This document shows, piece by piece, positions 44,774-55,810 of a DNA stretch of 64,000 bases; the first letter of the stretch is position 1; the number at the start of each line of letters is the position of its first letter. Location of the stretch: the NCBI GenBank assembly GCA_963971405.1, contig OZ020485.1, positions 41,785,469 through 41,849,468 of the forward strand, written 5' to 3'. The translations under genes were made by a program, and so were the position numbers. Origin of the DNA: Psococerastis gibbosa (Eukaryota; Arthropoda; Insecta; Psocodea; Psocidae). The notes below the pieces were generated by a model. The model worked only from the letters and a program-made list of their open reading frames with translations, was not told the origin of the DNA and did not search any database.

Positions 44774-44933
44774 CAAGGGCGGATTTTAGGGGGGGGGGGG
44801 TCAGAGGGTCCGGACCCCTTTACCCCGTTTACAGTGGGAATTAAAAATACTAGTAATTATGTTTTTTAATATTATAATCCACTGAACCTGACCGCTGCCC
44901 CCCCCCCTAAATTGAAGGCAAAATCCACCCTTG
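44774..44933. mobile_element. hAT-type MITE, 160 bp
   Basis: Ends CAAGGGCGGATTTTAG and, reversed, CAAGGGTGGATTTTGC. The flanking octamers AATATAGT and AAAATAGT agree at seven positions. Same G-run plus GGGTCCGGACCC arrangement as the 30979 element. Confidence 0.88.
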
Positions 44934-44944
44934 AAAATAGTGTA

Positions 44945-45300
44945 GTTGTTTCAAACGCCTGCTTTTAGCATTTCTGCTTTTAAGCAACCCTGTCAGCCTG
45001 GCAGGGGGAGTGAGTCTGTTTGTTAACTTGAGGCACCCTAAGGGCAGACTCTTTCACCTCGGGGAAAGGGGAGTTGACTGACAGGGTGGATCTCATGATT
45101 ATAGTGGATTCCGAACCACTTGGGGAACATGGTAAAGTCACACGATTAGATCGGAGGTGACCAGGACTCGACTTATACTGCCTAAGCGCGTTATCATGTC
45201 CCACCAGGTTCCCCTGCCAACGCTGTGCACACTACCAAGTTGCCGCAGTTTGAAACATGCTCTGCCCTAATGGAATCAACATGGTAAGGCCGATGGCCCT
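44945..45300 (+). repeat. Dispersed repeat family 4, copy 3
   Basis: Collinear with 7765-8105 from the CGCCTGCTTTTAGCATTTCT block to AATCAACATGGTAAGGC. Sequence agreement is high. Confidence 0.82.
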
Positions 45301-45315
45301 TGAAAATAGTAGACA

Positions 45316-45445
45316 TCGACTTCGACGGCAAGTTTATACTTGAGCGAGTCTCCACACGCCATGCGATCGGAGACGTGTCGTAACTAAAAACAGGTACTAA
45401 CCTGCAAAGGCGACTGAAGAGGTCAATCGGATACATTCATTAAAT
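45316..45445 (-). repeat. Dispersed repeat family 3, copy 4
   Basis: Reverse-oriented copy with the same two ends. It directly follows family 4 copy 3. Confidence 0.85.
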
Positions 45446-46032
45446 TGTTTGTAAGCGGCAAACCATTAAAAACTAATCTCTTGCAATTAAATTCCTCATG
45501 CCTGAATCATTATTAATAAGTAATGCGCTCAAAAAGCAACTCAGCTGGTAAATTTTCTGAGTGTTTTCAGCAGCTCCATAGGTACTACTGACTGTGCTAT
45601 TGTTTCAACAGTCTTCACTCGGCCTAGTATTCCAACAACAAAAGATATTGTTTTAGCCTCCAGGCATCAGTCAACAAATCTTGACTAGAATTTCCGAAAC
45701 CTAAGGGGTGACAGTAGGGTTCCCAAAGACGACGTTCCAACTTGCCTAAGACAACATTGCTGTTTGATGTTTTGGGTCACGATGTTGAGCAAATAGCTGC
45801 AGTGCGTAACTCAAATTCTCCAGTTTGTACAGCGCGAAACAACATCTAACGTAATTAAAACCACTTCATGTGCTTCATTGCCACCAAGTCACTATAAACG
45901 ATACGCGGCATAAATTAAGTTGTAAGCTTTGCAAACCACGGTTCTAATTTGAATTATGCTCGTGTGTAAACGTTATTACATTTCCTCTAACTAGACTTAT
46001 GTAATTTTAAAAGCAATTTGTGGTTATGAGCA
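45446..46032. other. Non-coding interval
   Basis: Nothing recognised. Confidence 0.35.
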
Positions 46033-46175
46033 TTTTTGCTTTCCTATTTATACTTTAGTATAAGGAAAGCTTTGTGATGGTCGGAATGTTCTAATTCGAG
46101 ATTTCAACCAAACTACAGGTCCCAGGGAAACAAACAATAGATTTTTCCAAAATGTCTGTCTGTATTACAATTTAC
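46033..46175 (+). repeat. Dispersed repeat family D, partial copy
   Basis: Matches 63543-63690: TAGTATAAGGAAAGCTTTGT, GATGGTCG, GAGATTTCAAC, GGTCCCAGG, AAATGTCTGTCTGT. Truncated on the right compared with the other copy. Confidence 0.8.
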
Positions 46176-46898
46176 AGCTAAACTTAGTAGATGCTTGATA
46201 TTGTTTTGTACATGTACGGCAATAAATTTTAATGATATTTTATTATCTAAGCCACCTCTTAGCGCCTATTGCATAGTAATAATCGTTCTTTCTTTCTTTT
46301 CCTTGTTCAGTATTCCCTGGACAAGGAGCATATATTACAAAAATACAATACATAATAATATCATCCCGCATCCCCAAGCTAGCGCTTATTTGGGACAAAA
46401 GACTCATACAGTGCTTCTAAACAAGGCTTAATCATTTATTTTTGTTATTTATTTATAATGTTTATAATAATAATAATAATAATGCGTGTATTTATCAAAA
46501 AAACATTACAAATTTTACTGAACCGGTGCCACAAAGCCAAAAAGGCGCGTTGGGATCACCACACAATTTACTGTAGTAGGTTATTTACTAGTTCGTCACA
46601 CTAACAATATTTTTTTAAACTGTACCTGTGAGTAGACTTACAATATAGTTCTTAATGATAGTGTACGTTTAGTACTACTCCACCACGACAGGAAGGAAGT
46701 TTAGAAGGGTTGAGTTTTTAATACACGTGCACTTTAAAATGAATTATTTAAAAATACACTATTCATTGGAAAGGCGGTCATTTAATGATTAGTTTCATCG
46801 AAAAAGAAGGGACTCTTTACCGAACCAGGATTCAAAATGTGTTCTTTTTAAATTTTAGCATGTTTCTATTGATCTTATCGTAAAAGTTACAATAATAA
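46176..46898. other. Non-coding interval
   Basis: (TAA)n microsatellite near 46466-46485. Nothing else recognised. Confidence 0.4.
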
Positions 46899-47696
46899 AT
46901 TGAAGCGCCTAGAGACCAAGGAGTGCAAGTGACAAAAATAAACATTTGAGATAAATTAAGGCTAAATTTTGTAAGTCAATTGGAAATTATCCATTTTCAA
47001 TGAATAGTAGCATTGCCAAAATGGCAGATGCCGATGTTCCTGTTTCTAGGATAAGGAGCAGCTAGAGTAACAGCATGGTGCATTTAACTCCAAAACGCAA
47101 AAAATGTCACTTGCACCCCTTGGCTTCAGTGACGTAGGTAAGTAACTTCTACTGCGCCCCCCCCCCTCCTCCCCACAAGTCTTTTGTGCGCACTACCTTG
47201 TCTCATTATTTCATCTTTTTTTGGGTGATAGTCATTGTACCAAATTGAAATTGAATATTTATATATATATATAAATTACTTGGATTTTTAAATTATTGTA
47301 TTATTTTTGGGAGCCGAAGTGCGCCCCCAGAAATGCTCCACGGGGGTTTTATATACTATTTGGTTTCTAGGCGGTTCATATGATATATTTGTAAGAGCCG
47401 GTTTTATGGCGCTTACTCCACCGACGTCAATAGTTCACTATTGACGTGTTTGACGTGGTAGCAGATCATTTTTACACTGTCTTTAATGTCTGCTGCCACG
47501 TCATACACGTTAATAGGGAACTATTGACGTCGGTCGGTCGGTGGAATAAACGCCTTAGCGTAACATCACTAATTTCAAGCTTCTAATGTCAAGTTTCGAG
47601 AGATGACTCTTTAACCAATTCCCATGACAAGAAGTCCGCTTAACTCCAAAACGCAAAAAATGTCACTTACACCCACTGGCTGCTAGGCGCTTCAAT
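46899..47696. repeat. Composite inverted-repeat element
   Basis: The outer arms begin ATTGAAGCGCCTAG (46899) and end CTAGGCGCTTCAAT (47696). A TGTCACTTGCACCCCTTGG-type block, complementary to the left arm, occurs both at about 47105 and at about 47660, so the interval looks like one short TIR element (46899-47125) plus a duplicated right end. A fold-back MITE (47408-47554) lies inside. Confidence 0.6.
47408..47554. mobile_element. Fold-back relative of the Harbinger-like MITE (A7)
   Basis: Imperfect palindrome with ends GGCGCTTACTCCACCGACG and GGCGTTTATTCCACCGACC. TTA follows the right end and TTAT precedes the left. It carries GACGTGGTAGCAG and GTCAATAGTT motifs as in A6. About 147 bp. Confidence 0.78.
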
Positions 47697-48440
47697 TATA
47701 GCCAATATGGTAGGTCCCCGTGTTCCTAGAGGAAGTGCGGCAACAATGATTGCATAATTGCAAATCCTGGACAACAGAAATAATAAGGGCCACGGGCACA
47801 ATGCAAGTTGCTTCATGACGGAAACAGCGAGAGTGGATCTACTTCCGCTAAGGGTATCAACACCTACCCCCACTCCTCCCGCCAGCCCCCACCCCCTACC
47901 ACATGCAAATTGACTTATTAACTCCAGTTTGGTTTCTGTCTGTTGGTCTGTTAAATTAGTCCTAGTCTAATTTAATTATTGTATCAAAGAAATAAATAAT
48001 TTTACGATGATTGCGTAACGGGTATCACCCGTTCTTCTCGGTCAGTCTTTTAGGCACTAAATGGCTGACTGAGTTGTGTAATTTTAAACCCTCAAATTTG
48101 TCCTAGAATATTCTTAGGAACATTTGGGGTTGGGAATTGTTTATTTGTATCTTTTACTTTTGAGATAGAATTAAATACATTTGATTTTGATTTGATTTGA
48201 TTTGATCTGTTGGGTTTGTGTCATGCAATTGTTTTGGTCAAGCTTTGTGTGGTTTTTATAATCGTTTTTCAGGGACACATGTCTCAAAATATGAGGCTTT
48301 AGAAAACCAGCTAGGCCCACTAGTCCAACTGGTCGTAGTTTTAAGGTAGTCACATTATTATTTATTTTATTTCCATGATCAGATCGATTAACAGACCAAT
48401 ACTCAATAGATGAGGACTAGTGTTCAAAATTGTTCAATAC
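47697..48440. other. Non-coding interval
   Basis: 48019-48078 is the second copy of short repeat C (see 25934). A (TTTGA)n microsatellite lies at about 48180-48205. Confidence 0.5.
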
Positions 48441-48780
48441 AAATTTTCTCAGATATCTATTTACTACTGACTCTCTGATTTTCTCCGTACCCAGCTCATA
48501 CAAACTAGCTCCTGGCCTTCAACAAAGTAGGATCCAACCGAGGCATTAAATCTCTTTCTTCCCTTTACAATATTGCTTGTCAGCATTATATGCCTTCTGA
48601 ATTTCAGGCCAGTGTTATTATTTTCTGCCCATAATATTTACTAGACTTTTCACTTTTTTCCACGTCCAGCAACCCCGGACAAAGTGCATTATCCTAAAAA
48701 ACTACTACCCTAACCAGCTCAAGTTCGGACACTTGAATTTTTGTATCACTTATTTTACAAAATATTTTTTTTTTCTTAAA
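48441..48780 (+). repeat. 340-bp unit also found inside MITE copy A4
   Basis: Nearly the same sequence as 56229-56567, from TTTTCTCAGATATCTATTTA to a TTATTTTACAAAATATTTTT end; its first 65 bases occur a third time at about 56805-56873. No coding capacity is recognised. Confidence 0.88.
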
Positions 48781-49391
48781 TTGCGACAGAATAATTTTTG
48801 TTTGACTATTAAAAATTAAAATATGAACCATTAGGTAGATTTTAAAGAAAATATTTTTAAAATCTATGGAAGCATAATATCAGGGATAATATTTGTTTCC
48901 ACCCTTGCAAGAACTATGAAAATGATCCTGGTTTTTTTGTATATTAATTAATAATTAAATATAATACACCATTGTAGAGTTCTCACTCTAGCCCCGGCAA
49001 ATGAATAATAATAATATTAATAAAGCTTTTTATTGAATTAGTACTTTCCCAATTCCAACGACCCCATGAATATTCACGCATTATGATATCGCCATCGGCG
49101 AACTGGTATACAGCCTCAATGTCAACCCACACCAGCTGCAAGCGATAATGGACAAGCTGAGCCAAGCATACCATTGACACAGTGTAACAGGTGCCAGCAT
49201 GACTTCATCAAGTATGAGTTCGTTTCATTGATTATTGTAATCGGGCATCATCGGTATGATACGAAGAAGATGAAGAAGAAGAGTTGTGTACAAAATGCGC
49301 TGTTGATTTTGATTGATAGTGATGTATGCATTGATGTAAGGAACGTATCCACAAGTGAGTTCGAAATTGACTTTCGTGAGTTTGGAGTCCG
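48781..49391. other. Non-coding interval
   Basis: Nothing recognised apart from a short GAAGAAGATG run near 49262. Confidence 0.35.
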
Positions 49392-49520
49392 TAGAAGAAG
49401 ATAAAGAAGAAGAAAAAGAAGAAGAAAAAGAAAAAGAAGAAGAAGAAAAAGAAGAAGAAAAAGAAAAAGAAGAAAAAGAAGAAGAAGAAAAATAAGAAGA
49501 AAAAGAAGTGAAGAAGAAGA
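49392..49520 (+). repeat. Long purine (GAA/GAAAAA) tract
   Basis: About 130 bases almost entirely A and G on the plus strand, built of GAA, GAAG and GAAAAA units. The opposite strand is therefore almost pure T/C, which explains long Phe/Leu/Ser-only frames there. Confidence 0.95.
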
Positions 49521-50507
49521 CATATCCATATCCCCCTGGAGACAACATAACAGAAGAAACCAACAATTTTGTACATTTTTAAACATTTTACACGGAGCGA
49601 CAGTTTGCAGGATAAGCGATTTCTCCATGACCTCGACCTACCCTGGTGAAAAACCTGGAACCACCCCTGTAATGAATATTACTAAGGCCTAAAGTAATAA
49701 AAAGGGAATTTTGTTTTAAAAAAAAAATTGCAAATTGAGGAAAACTAAACCTGCGCAATTTCATCAGTGTCAGATTAACACGGCTTGAATTTTTTGCATT
49801 GCTAACAACGTTACCTAACACTGTCTGCGTCGGTTAGTAATTACTTGCACTGTTGACACTGTCCTCAGCCCAAGAGAAAAAAAAATGAAAAAGAAATGTG
49901 CTGCTGGAAAAAGCTCAAAGTGTGGGAGAGGGGGGGGTGGGTTTCGTTAATAACATGCCGTCCAATCATGCCATCCCCCATTCTAGTTACACACACACAC
50001 AGCAAGGCTTTCAATTTTGAAATGTATATATTGTATACCCAGTATATTTTTTTGGATTTTTTTCGGACAGCTGATGAGGCAAAGGGGTTGATTCCTGTAA
50101 TAAATGACTGTGGCTGGCCATACACACACTTGTTAGCGATGCGAATTTTCGGTTTGCAATTTTATTACAATTCTTTTTGCATGTTGTAAAATGAGATGTC
50201 GGTTGAACGTGTTTTTTGCTCGAAAAGGGTTATTATATATATATATTTTTTTTTTTGTAACATTCAATTGGTTTGCATGTAGGTTTCCGAGTTTTATCGG
50301 AATATGGGTTTATTATCGGAATTTTGATGATTGTTTTCCAATTTAATGCGTTAAATCGGGTACATACTTTATACGTACATACATACTTTAAAACTTTATA
50401 CGTAGTGTATAGGTACTAACTATAGGGTATACCAGCCGCATGGACAATCGTAATTATCGCAATTTTATTGTGCGCCTATAGTTCAATGTATATAATACCA
50501 GTACATC
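49521..50507. other. Non-coding interval
   Basis: Nothing recognised. Confidence 0.35.
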
Positions 50508-50820
50508 CAGGGGTGTAAAGTTGGTGGGGGCACGGTCCATCTTGTCCCCGCCCCCAGCTCCTTTTGGGGGGGGGGCTTTGCCCTCCCCCCCAGCCTCGAG
50601 CATTGTAAGGCGTGGTTCATGGGGACCCCCAGGCCCCTTTGCAGCATTATGAATATAGGCATTCCTTTGTTAGCTTTGTAAAATCTACAGCTATAATTTA
50701 CTACTATTGAAACCCTACTATTTTGCACTTAAATTTTCAATTTTTTCTTATCCTGCCTGATGACGTCATAAGGTCTACTTAGTTTTGCCGCCACCATCAT
50801 TCTAAAACTTTACGCCTCTG
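50508..50820. mobile_element. hAT-type MITE (CAGGGGTGTAAAG ends)
   Basis: Ends CAGGGGTGTAAAG and, reversed, CAGAGGCGTAAAG. Octamers AGTACATC and GGTACATC flank it (7 of 8 match). G-runs and C-runs lie within the first 90 bases. Length 313 bp. Its right end is shared with the fragment at 13187. Confidence 0.86.
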
Positions 50821-50828
50821 GGTACATC

Positions 50829-51744
50829 AGTTGCATTGCTAACAGTGAGTGGGAGGTGAGCCAGGAAATTCACAGCCGCATTGGACAAGCTCGAAATGTC
50901 TTAATCGAAATGCAGAAAATACTTTGGTGTCGGAATCTGGGGTTTGACCTTCGATTGAGAATTGTGAAACGTTCTTCTTCGCCTTTAAATGCCTCTTCCA
51001 TTTGAAGATTGGCGATCATCTTGGCAATTTGGAACTTGGAGACTGCAGTTATGAAAACCACTGCCTTATGTCACCCTTTTCATGTTATTGCCCAATAGAA
51101 GATGGAAGGACTCAGGGCTCCCAGCTGAAGAAGAACATCCTGGTTGAAAAGTGGTTTGGCAATAGTTACGACTTCCCTTTTCAGAGCAGCAGTCTCTAAG
51201 GTCGAAATTGCCATGATGATCGCCAGTCGTCACTGGAAGAGGTATGTGAAGAAGAATACGCAGCAACATCATTTAAGCAGCGTATGCATGCATGGACATA
51301 TCGTATAGTATTGTATATCACACCACGGTGACACAGACATTCCTCAGCCACCCTCTTGTGCTGACATATGGAGACATAAGGGCCCTTCGTCCAAAATGTG
51401 TTCTGCCCATCAGCGGATGATAAATAGCTGACTGTCTACGCTTTCATGATGTAATCCTTGGCTATATTTCACGGAATAAATAATTTGCTCAATGTTCACG
51501 GAGTTTCTAGCAATTAACAGCCTCGTCAGTGGTTATACTGGGGATGCTCTTACCCCCTCACCCCTTGGGCTTAGTATTTCACCACTGCTGATGTTCGTTA
51601 TGTTTCAGAAAGTGTACGATATTACTTTCTCCTGTAAGGACGAAAAAGCTATTTAAAAGTCCCATTTTTTTATGGTTTCCAAGGCGGTTAAAAAATTCTA
51701 CCAATATGGAAATGCAGCTGAAAATGCATATGAAAATCAGCTCT
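50829..51744. other. Non-coding interval with family 5 relics
   Basis: 50985-51065 (AAGATTGGCGATCATCTTGG) and 51195-51240 (CCATGATGATCGCC) look like inverted remnants of family 5. No gene. Confidence 0.45.
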
Positions 51745-51830
51745 AAATAAATAAATAAGTATTGACTTTTAGTTCTATTACTAAGCCAACCTAGCGGAGT
51801 TAGGGCAACAAAGCCCTCTCTTACACTCAA
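51745..51830 (-). mobile_element. SINE family I, 3' fragment
   Basis: Tail (AATAAATA)n and body (ACTAAGCCAACCTAGCGGAG) only; the tRNA-like head is missing. Confidence 0.8.
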
Positions 51831-52456
51831 CGACCTACTTTAATGTCAAACATTATAAATTAAAGTCAACAAAATTTACCATTATTAAAGGCATAAATCA
51901 TGGCTTGAATAAAAAGGTTTAGAAAATTCTCCTTATCTCAATACGGCTTGGTATGAAATTAAAAATGTTCACCTCAGTGCCGGGTTTGGCTATGGGGCAC
52001 TGTGGGCCCGGGCCCCAGGGCCCCCACAAAAATGGGGCCCCCACAAAACGAAAAAATACAAATAAAAAATTGAAAAAATTAAAAAAAATCAAAACAGATA
52101 ACTTTTTAAATTTTCGCGGGAAATTCGAACGCATCGTGGCATTAATGACTCATTTTTGATAAAAATTTAACAAAAAATGAAGTATGTCCACTCCTGCTCT
52201 GAAACCACGATTGTTTTGCTTCATTAAATACAAATTGAAAATTTGAAATCAAATTTCTAAATTGAAACTACTTTTATCAGCACTTTCTGGTTGGTATATT
52301 GTTAAGGTAAGTAGCATAAGTTAATTCTTATATTAGAGGCGGAAGTACCTAATAGTTGTTCTTTATAAGATAAGGTCCTTATTTTTCGTATTCTGCGCCC
52401 ATTTACCACAATTCACAGAACGCATCAAAACTTTGTAAGCCTATTAATTTTAATAC

Positions 52457-52650
52457 GAAATGTGCCCAGCCACGTGGTCGCCACAAAATCGAGCACGTTA
52501 TAAATATAAAATTCATTGGTCTAAAATGTTATATGTCATAAAATGTTATATTATAAGACGCATGATTCGGAATTTTGAGATGTTTTATACAAAAGGGGAT
52601 AAAAAATAAAATGTATTCGATTTTGTGGTGACCACGTGGCTGCACATTTC
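52457..52650. repeat. Inverted repeat in hAT leader
   Basis: Arms of about 35 bp (52457-52492, 52617-52650) contain GAAATGTGC, CAGCCACGTGGTC and CCACAAAATCGA in opposite orientations, with about one mismatch and one indel. It lies about 110 bases before the transposase start. It may be a small nested MITE or a regulatory hairpin of the element. Confidence 0.7.
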
Positions 52651-52760
52651 ATCTTAAGTAGGGCAATAGGAACAAGTGGACTAGATAATTAGGCTCTGGC
52701 TAGTGAGTTCTGAAAAAACTAATTTATTACAATTTTTATTTTTGATTCCGTAGTGAAATA

Positions 52761-53000
52761 ATGGATCGTCACAAGGGAAAACGCGAATATGCAAGCGGCA
52801 GTGAAAAGCGGAAAATCGCAGCAGATAAAGAAAACAAAATTCAAGATGTTTTATCTAAAACGCGCCGTATAACGGATTTTGTAACAAAAATAGAGACGGG
52901 TCCATCTACTCCTAGTTCTACTTCTAATTTTGTTGAAATGATGAGTGGTGATTCTGATTTTCCTGCATCTTCTCAAGTTATTGCTAGCCCTACCCAAGAG
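52761..53000 (+). CDS. hAT transposase, exon 1
   Basis: Encodes the first 80 residues. It starts MDRHKGKREYASGSEKR and is Lys/Arg- and Ser-rich, ending ASPTQE. The opening (K-R-x-YxSGxxKR) resembles the N-terminus of ZMYM1-like hAT proteins. A GTAAGAG donor follows at 53001 and a TTTTACTTGTAG acceptor ends at 53203, giving a 203-bp intron that keeps the frame. Without splicing, the frame would stop three codons into the intron. A CCGTAG just upstream (52748-52753) could be the acceptor of a non-coding leader intron. Confidence 0.85.
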
Positions 53001-53203
53001 GTAAGAGTTTGACTTTAATTACTTAATTAAGGTGACCGCAATCAAAAATTACCGACCCCACTCACCCCAGTAATTCTTATGGAATTAAAAATGGGGGACT
53101 CCTGTTAATTTACTGTATGAATTAAACCTACCTAAACTTGAGTCGGCCATGCCGAAAGGATTGTTTACAAAATTAATTACAACTGTAATTGTTTTACTTG
53201 TAG

Positions 53204-55510
53204 GCAGTAATTGATAACAATGACGAATCCGAAAATACTGCTGATGATGGATTTTGCAAAGAAAATGACGTGGGATTGTGGCCAGCAGTTCTTAGTCAAC
53301 AACACATCGACTATTGGATCAAGAAAGGAAATTTGGAAACTCAGCATTGTAATGAAGATATTTTGAAAGAAAAAAGCTTGGGACAAGTAGATGCAGTGAA
53401 AAGAAGAAAATGCCATGCAAGTTTATTCCTTCGTCAAACTCAGGCAGGCAAGTCTATAAGCCGCTCTTGGTTATGTTTTTCACCTAGTACGGGGAAGCTA
53501 TACTGCTTTTATTGTAAATTGCTCTGCAAATCAGCAAATCAGTTTTCAACTGAAGGGTTTGCTGACTGGAAGCATGCGTCTGAGCGTTTGAAAAGACATG
53601 AAACTACCGTAACGCATTTGCAAATAGTTTGCCAATTTAAGCATCTCTCAAACGAGGCAATGCGTATTGATCGTGAGTTGGCCACACAAGTGAAGGAGAG
53701 CATTGCTTATTGGCGAAACGTTCTAAACAGATTGATTTCCGTCATAATATTTCTTTCTGGACGAGGACTTGCCTTTCGAGGGGACAACGAAATTTTGGGA
53801 TCAACCAAAAATGGCAATTATTTGGGAGTCCTTGAGCTAATTGCACAATATGATCCGTTTTTAGTAGGCCACTTAGAGAAGCATGGAAATCGTGGCAGTG
53901 GTAGTGGCGGCGTTAACTACCTATCTGCCCACATTTGCGAAGAATTAATTGCGCTGATGTCCACCAAAGTTAGCGATGAAATAATTAAACGCTTAAAAGC
54001 CTGCAAATATTATTCGGTTTCGGTAGATTCAACAACTGACGAAGGCCATATAGATCAAATGACTGTGATTGTCAGGTATCTAGAAGAAAGCACACCAAAG
54101 GAAAGATTTCTTAGTTTTATGCCAAACCAAGGCCATAAAGCTAAAGAATTATTTGATGGCCTCAACAAAGTTTTAAAAAAGTTCGGCCTGGATTTGAAAG
54201 ATATTCGTGGGCAGTCGTATGACAATGCTTCCGCTATGAGTGGAGAATATAGTGGTCTACGCACTTTGGTGCTAAATGAGAATCCTTTGGCTTTATGGGT
54301 TCCATGTTTCAATCATTCCCTCAACTTAGTGGGCACAAAAGCGATGGACTCCTGCTCCCAATCGAAATTATTTTTTAGCTTTCTTGAGCAAATTTATGTA
54401 TTTTCTACAAGTTCCACAGCTCGGTTCAACGTCCTTTCAAATGTTCTAAAAAGTGCTGCGAAGAAGTATGGCCACAACATACCAGTGCCCAAAAGAATCA
54501 GTTTAACCCGGTGGTCCTCAAGAGCGGAAGCTACTAATAGCCTAGTTTTGGGCTATAACGAAATACGAGAAGTCCTTAAAGATCTCTCCGAAGAAGATGT
54601 CCAAGCAAGTGGACTCTATTTGCAAATTACCACGTTGGAGATAGCAATTTACGCTGTTCTTTGGAACGATATACTGGCAAGGGTGAATGCAGTAAACATC
54701 AATCTCCAGAATCCAAGAATCGACATTAATACTTCGATCAGTGTGATGGAGTCCCTTAAGATCTTCATTGGGGAATTTAGGGATTCTTTCCAAGAATATG
54801 AGAAAAAGGGTGTTGAATTGTGTGGGCACAATTCTTATAAATCGGAAACTTTGCGGAAGCGGATCCGAAATGTGAGGCTAAATCCTTTGGATTATGGGAA
54901 AACTGAGGAAGCTGAATTCAGTCATAGCGAGAAATTCCGAATCGAAAGTTTCATTCCCATAATTGACCAGTTTATGCAATCATTGGATCGGAGAATTTCA
55001 GCATATGAAGACATAAATAGGAAATTTGGATTTTTACAATATTTAGAAAAAATAAGCCCTGATGATTTGAAAACTAGGGCAGAGAACCTGGTGAGTTGTT
55101 ACACAGGTGACTTGGACGGTAACTTGTACTTCGAGCTAGTACAGTTTCGTGAGTTTGTGAAATTATTTGTGATAGATGATGCACAAAAAAACAATATAAT
55201 CGAAGAAAAACGTATCAGTTTTGAACGGTTCATGTACAATTTGATTTTAGAAAGAGGAGTAGCTGATAGCTTTCCCAATGTAGAAGTACTTTTGAAGATG
55301 TACTTAGTTATAATGAGTGGCAACATAAGCAGCGAGCGATCTTTTTCCGTACTAAAACACATAAAAAATCCTCGTCGCACCAGTTCTTCTGAAGCTCGGC
55401 TTAGCCATCTTTCAATGCTGAATATAAATCACGACATAGTGGCAGCGTTAAATTATGACGATATAATTGACAGTTTTGCTGTAATAAAGAGTCGAAGAGT
55501 GCATCTTTAA
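53204..55510 (+). CDS. hAT transposase, exon 2 (main catalytic exon)
   Basis: Encodes residues 81-848 of the transposase that cuts the element ends and inserts it elsewhere. Visible parts in order: a TTF-type zinc-binding region (LCFSPSTGKLYCFYCKLLC, then FADWKHASERLKRHE); a DUF4371-type RNase H-fold segment with VSVDSTTDEGHIDQM (first catalytic Asp) and RGQSYDNASAMSG (second Asp); the C/H segment VPCFNHSLNLVG; a long helical insertion; and the C-terminal hAT dimerisation domain with SGNISSERSFSVLKHIKN, which holds the expected Glu. The start of this exon is in phase with exon 1, and no stop or frameshift interrupts it. The length, about 848 residues, suits the family. This is the only apparently functional DNA transposase in the window. 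Confidence 0.92.
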   Translation, partial: AVIDNNDESENTADDGFCKENDVGLWPAVLSQQHIDYWIKKGNLETQHCNEDILKEKSLGQVDAVKRRKCHASLFLRQTQAGKSISRSWLCFSPSTGKLYCFYCKLLCKSANQFSTEGFADWKHASERLKRHETTVTHLQIVCQFKHLSNEAMRIDRELATQVKESIAYWRNVLNRLISVIIFLSGRGLAFRGDNEILGSTKNGNYLGVLELIAQYDPFLVGHLEKHGNRGSGSGGVNYLSAHICEELIALMSTKVSDEIIKRLKACKYYSVSVDSTTDEGHIDQMTVIVRYLEESTPKERFLSFMPNQGHKAKELFDGLNKVLKKFGLDLKDIRGQSYDNASAMSGEYSGLRTLVLNENPLALWVPCFNHSLNLVGTKAMDSCSQSKLFFSFLEQIYVFSTSSTARFNVLSNVLKSAAKKYGHNIPVPKRISLTRWSSRAEATNSLVLGYNEIREVLKDLSEEDVQASGLYLQITTLEIAIYAVLWNDILARVNAVNINLQNPRIDINTSISVMESLKIFIGEFRDSFQEYEKKGVELCGHNSYKSETLRKRIRNVRLNPLDYGKTEEAEFSHSEKFRIESFIPIIDQFMQSLDRRISAYEDINRKFGFLQYLEKISPDDLKTRAENLVSCYTGDLDGNLYFELVQFREFVKLFVIDDAQKNNIIEEKRISFERFMYNLILERGVADSFPNVEVLLKMYLVIMSGNISSERSFSVLKHIKNPRRTSSSEARLSHLSMLNINHDIVAALNYDDIIDSFAVIKSRRVHL

Positions 55511-55810
55511 ATAAATTAAAATTTTGTGTTTATAATTAGGTACCTATTAATTTATTCCTTTTAAAAATACACCGCAGTGTCTACAGCTTTAGTTGAGTAG
55601 CCCTTAGGCTTGTATTGTACTATTGACTTGACTTTATATTACTAAGAATCGCTTTTCTTTTTTATAATGATTTTGCAACCTGTGTCACCATTTTATAATT
55701 TATTGTGGGATATTCGTCTAAGGGGATTAGAAATTTCTCCCCGAGAAAGGGCCCCCACATAATTCGGGCCCACGGGCCCCCACAAGCCCAAACCCGGCAC
55801 TGGTTCACCT

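Larger units (their letters stand above)
51975..55802 (+). mobile_element. Complete hAT DNA transposon
   Basis: A 3828-bp element with 15-bp perfect terminal inverted repeats CAGTGCCGGGTTTGG. A perfect 8-bp target duplication GTTCACCT occurs at 51967-51974 and 55803-55810. GGGCCCCCACA-type motifs are repeated just inside both ends (52008-52048 and 55748-55788), plausible transposase-binding sites. It encodes one spliced transposase on the plus strand. All parts needed for autonomy appear present, and the perfect duplication suggests a recent insertion. Confidence 0.95.

Noticed and set aside
49225-49628. Long Phe/Leu/Ser-rich minus-strand frames
   Set aside because: They are translations of the complementary strand of the purine tract at 49392-49520 in several frames at once, not proteins.
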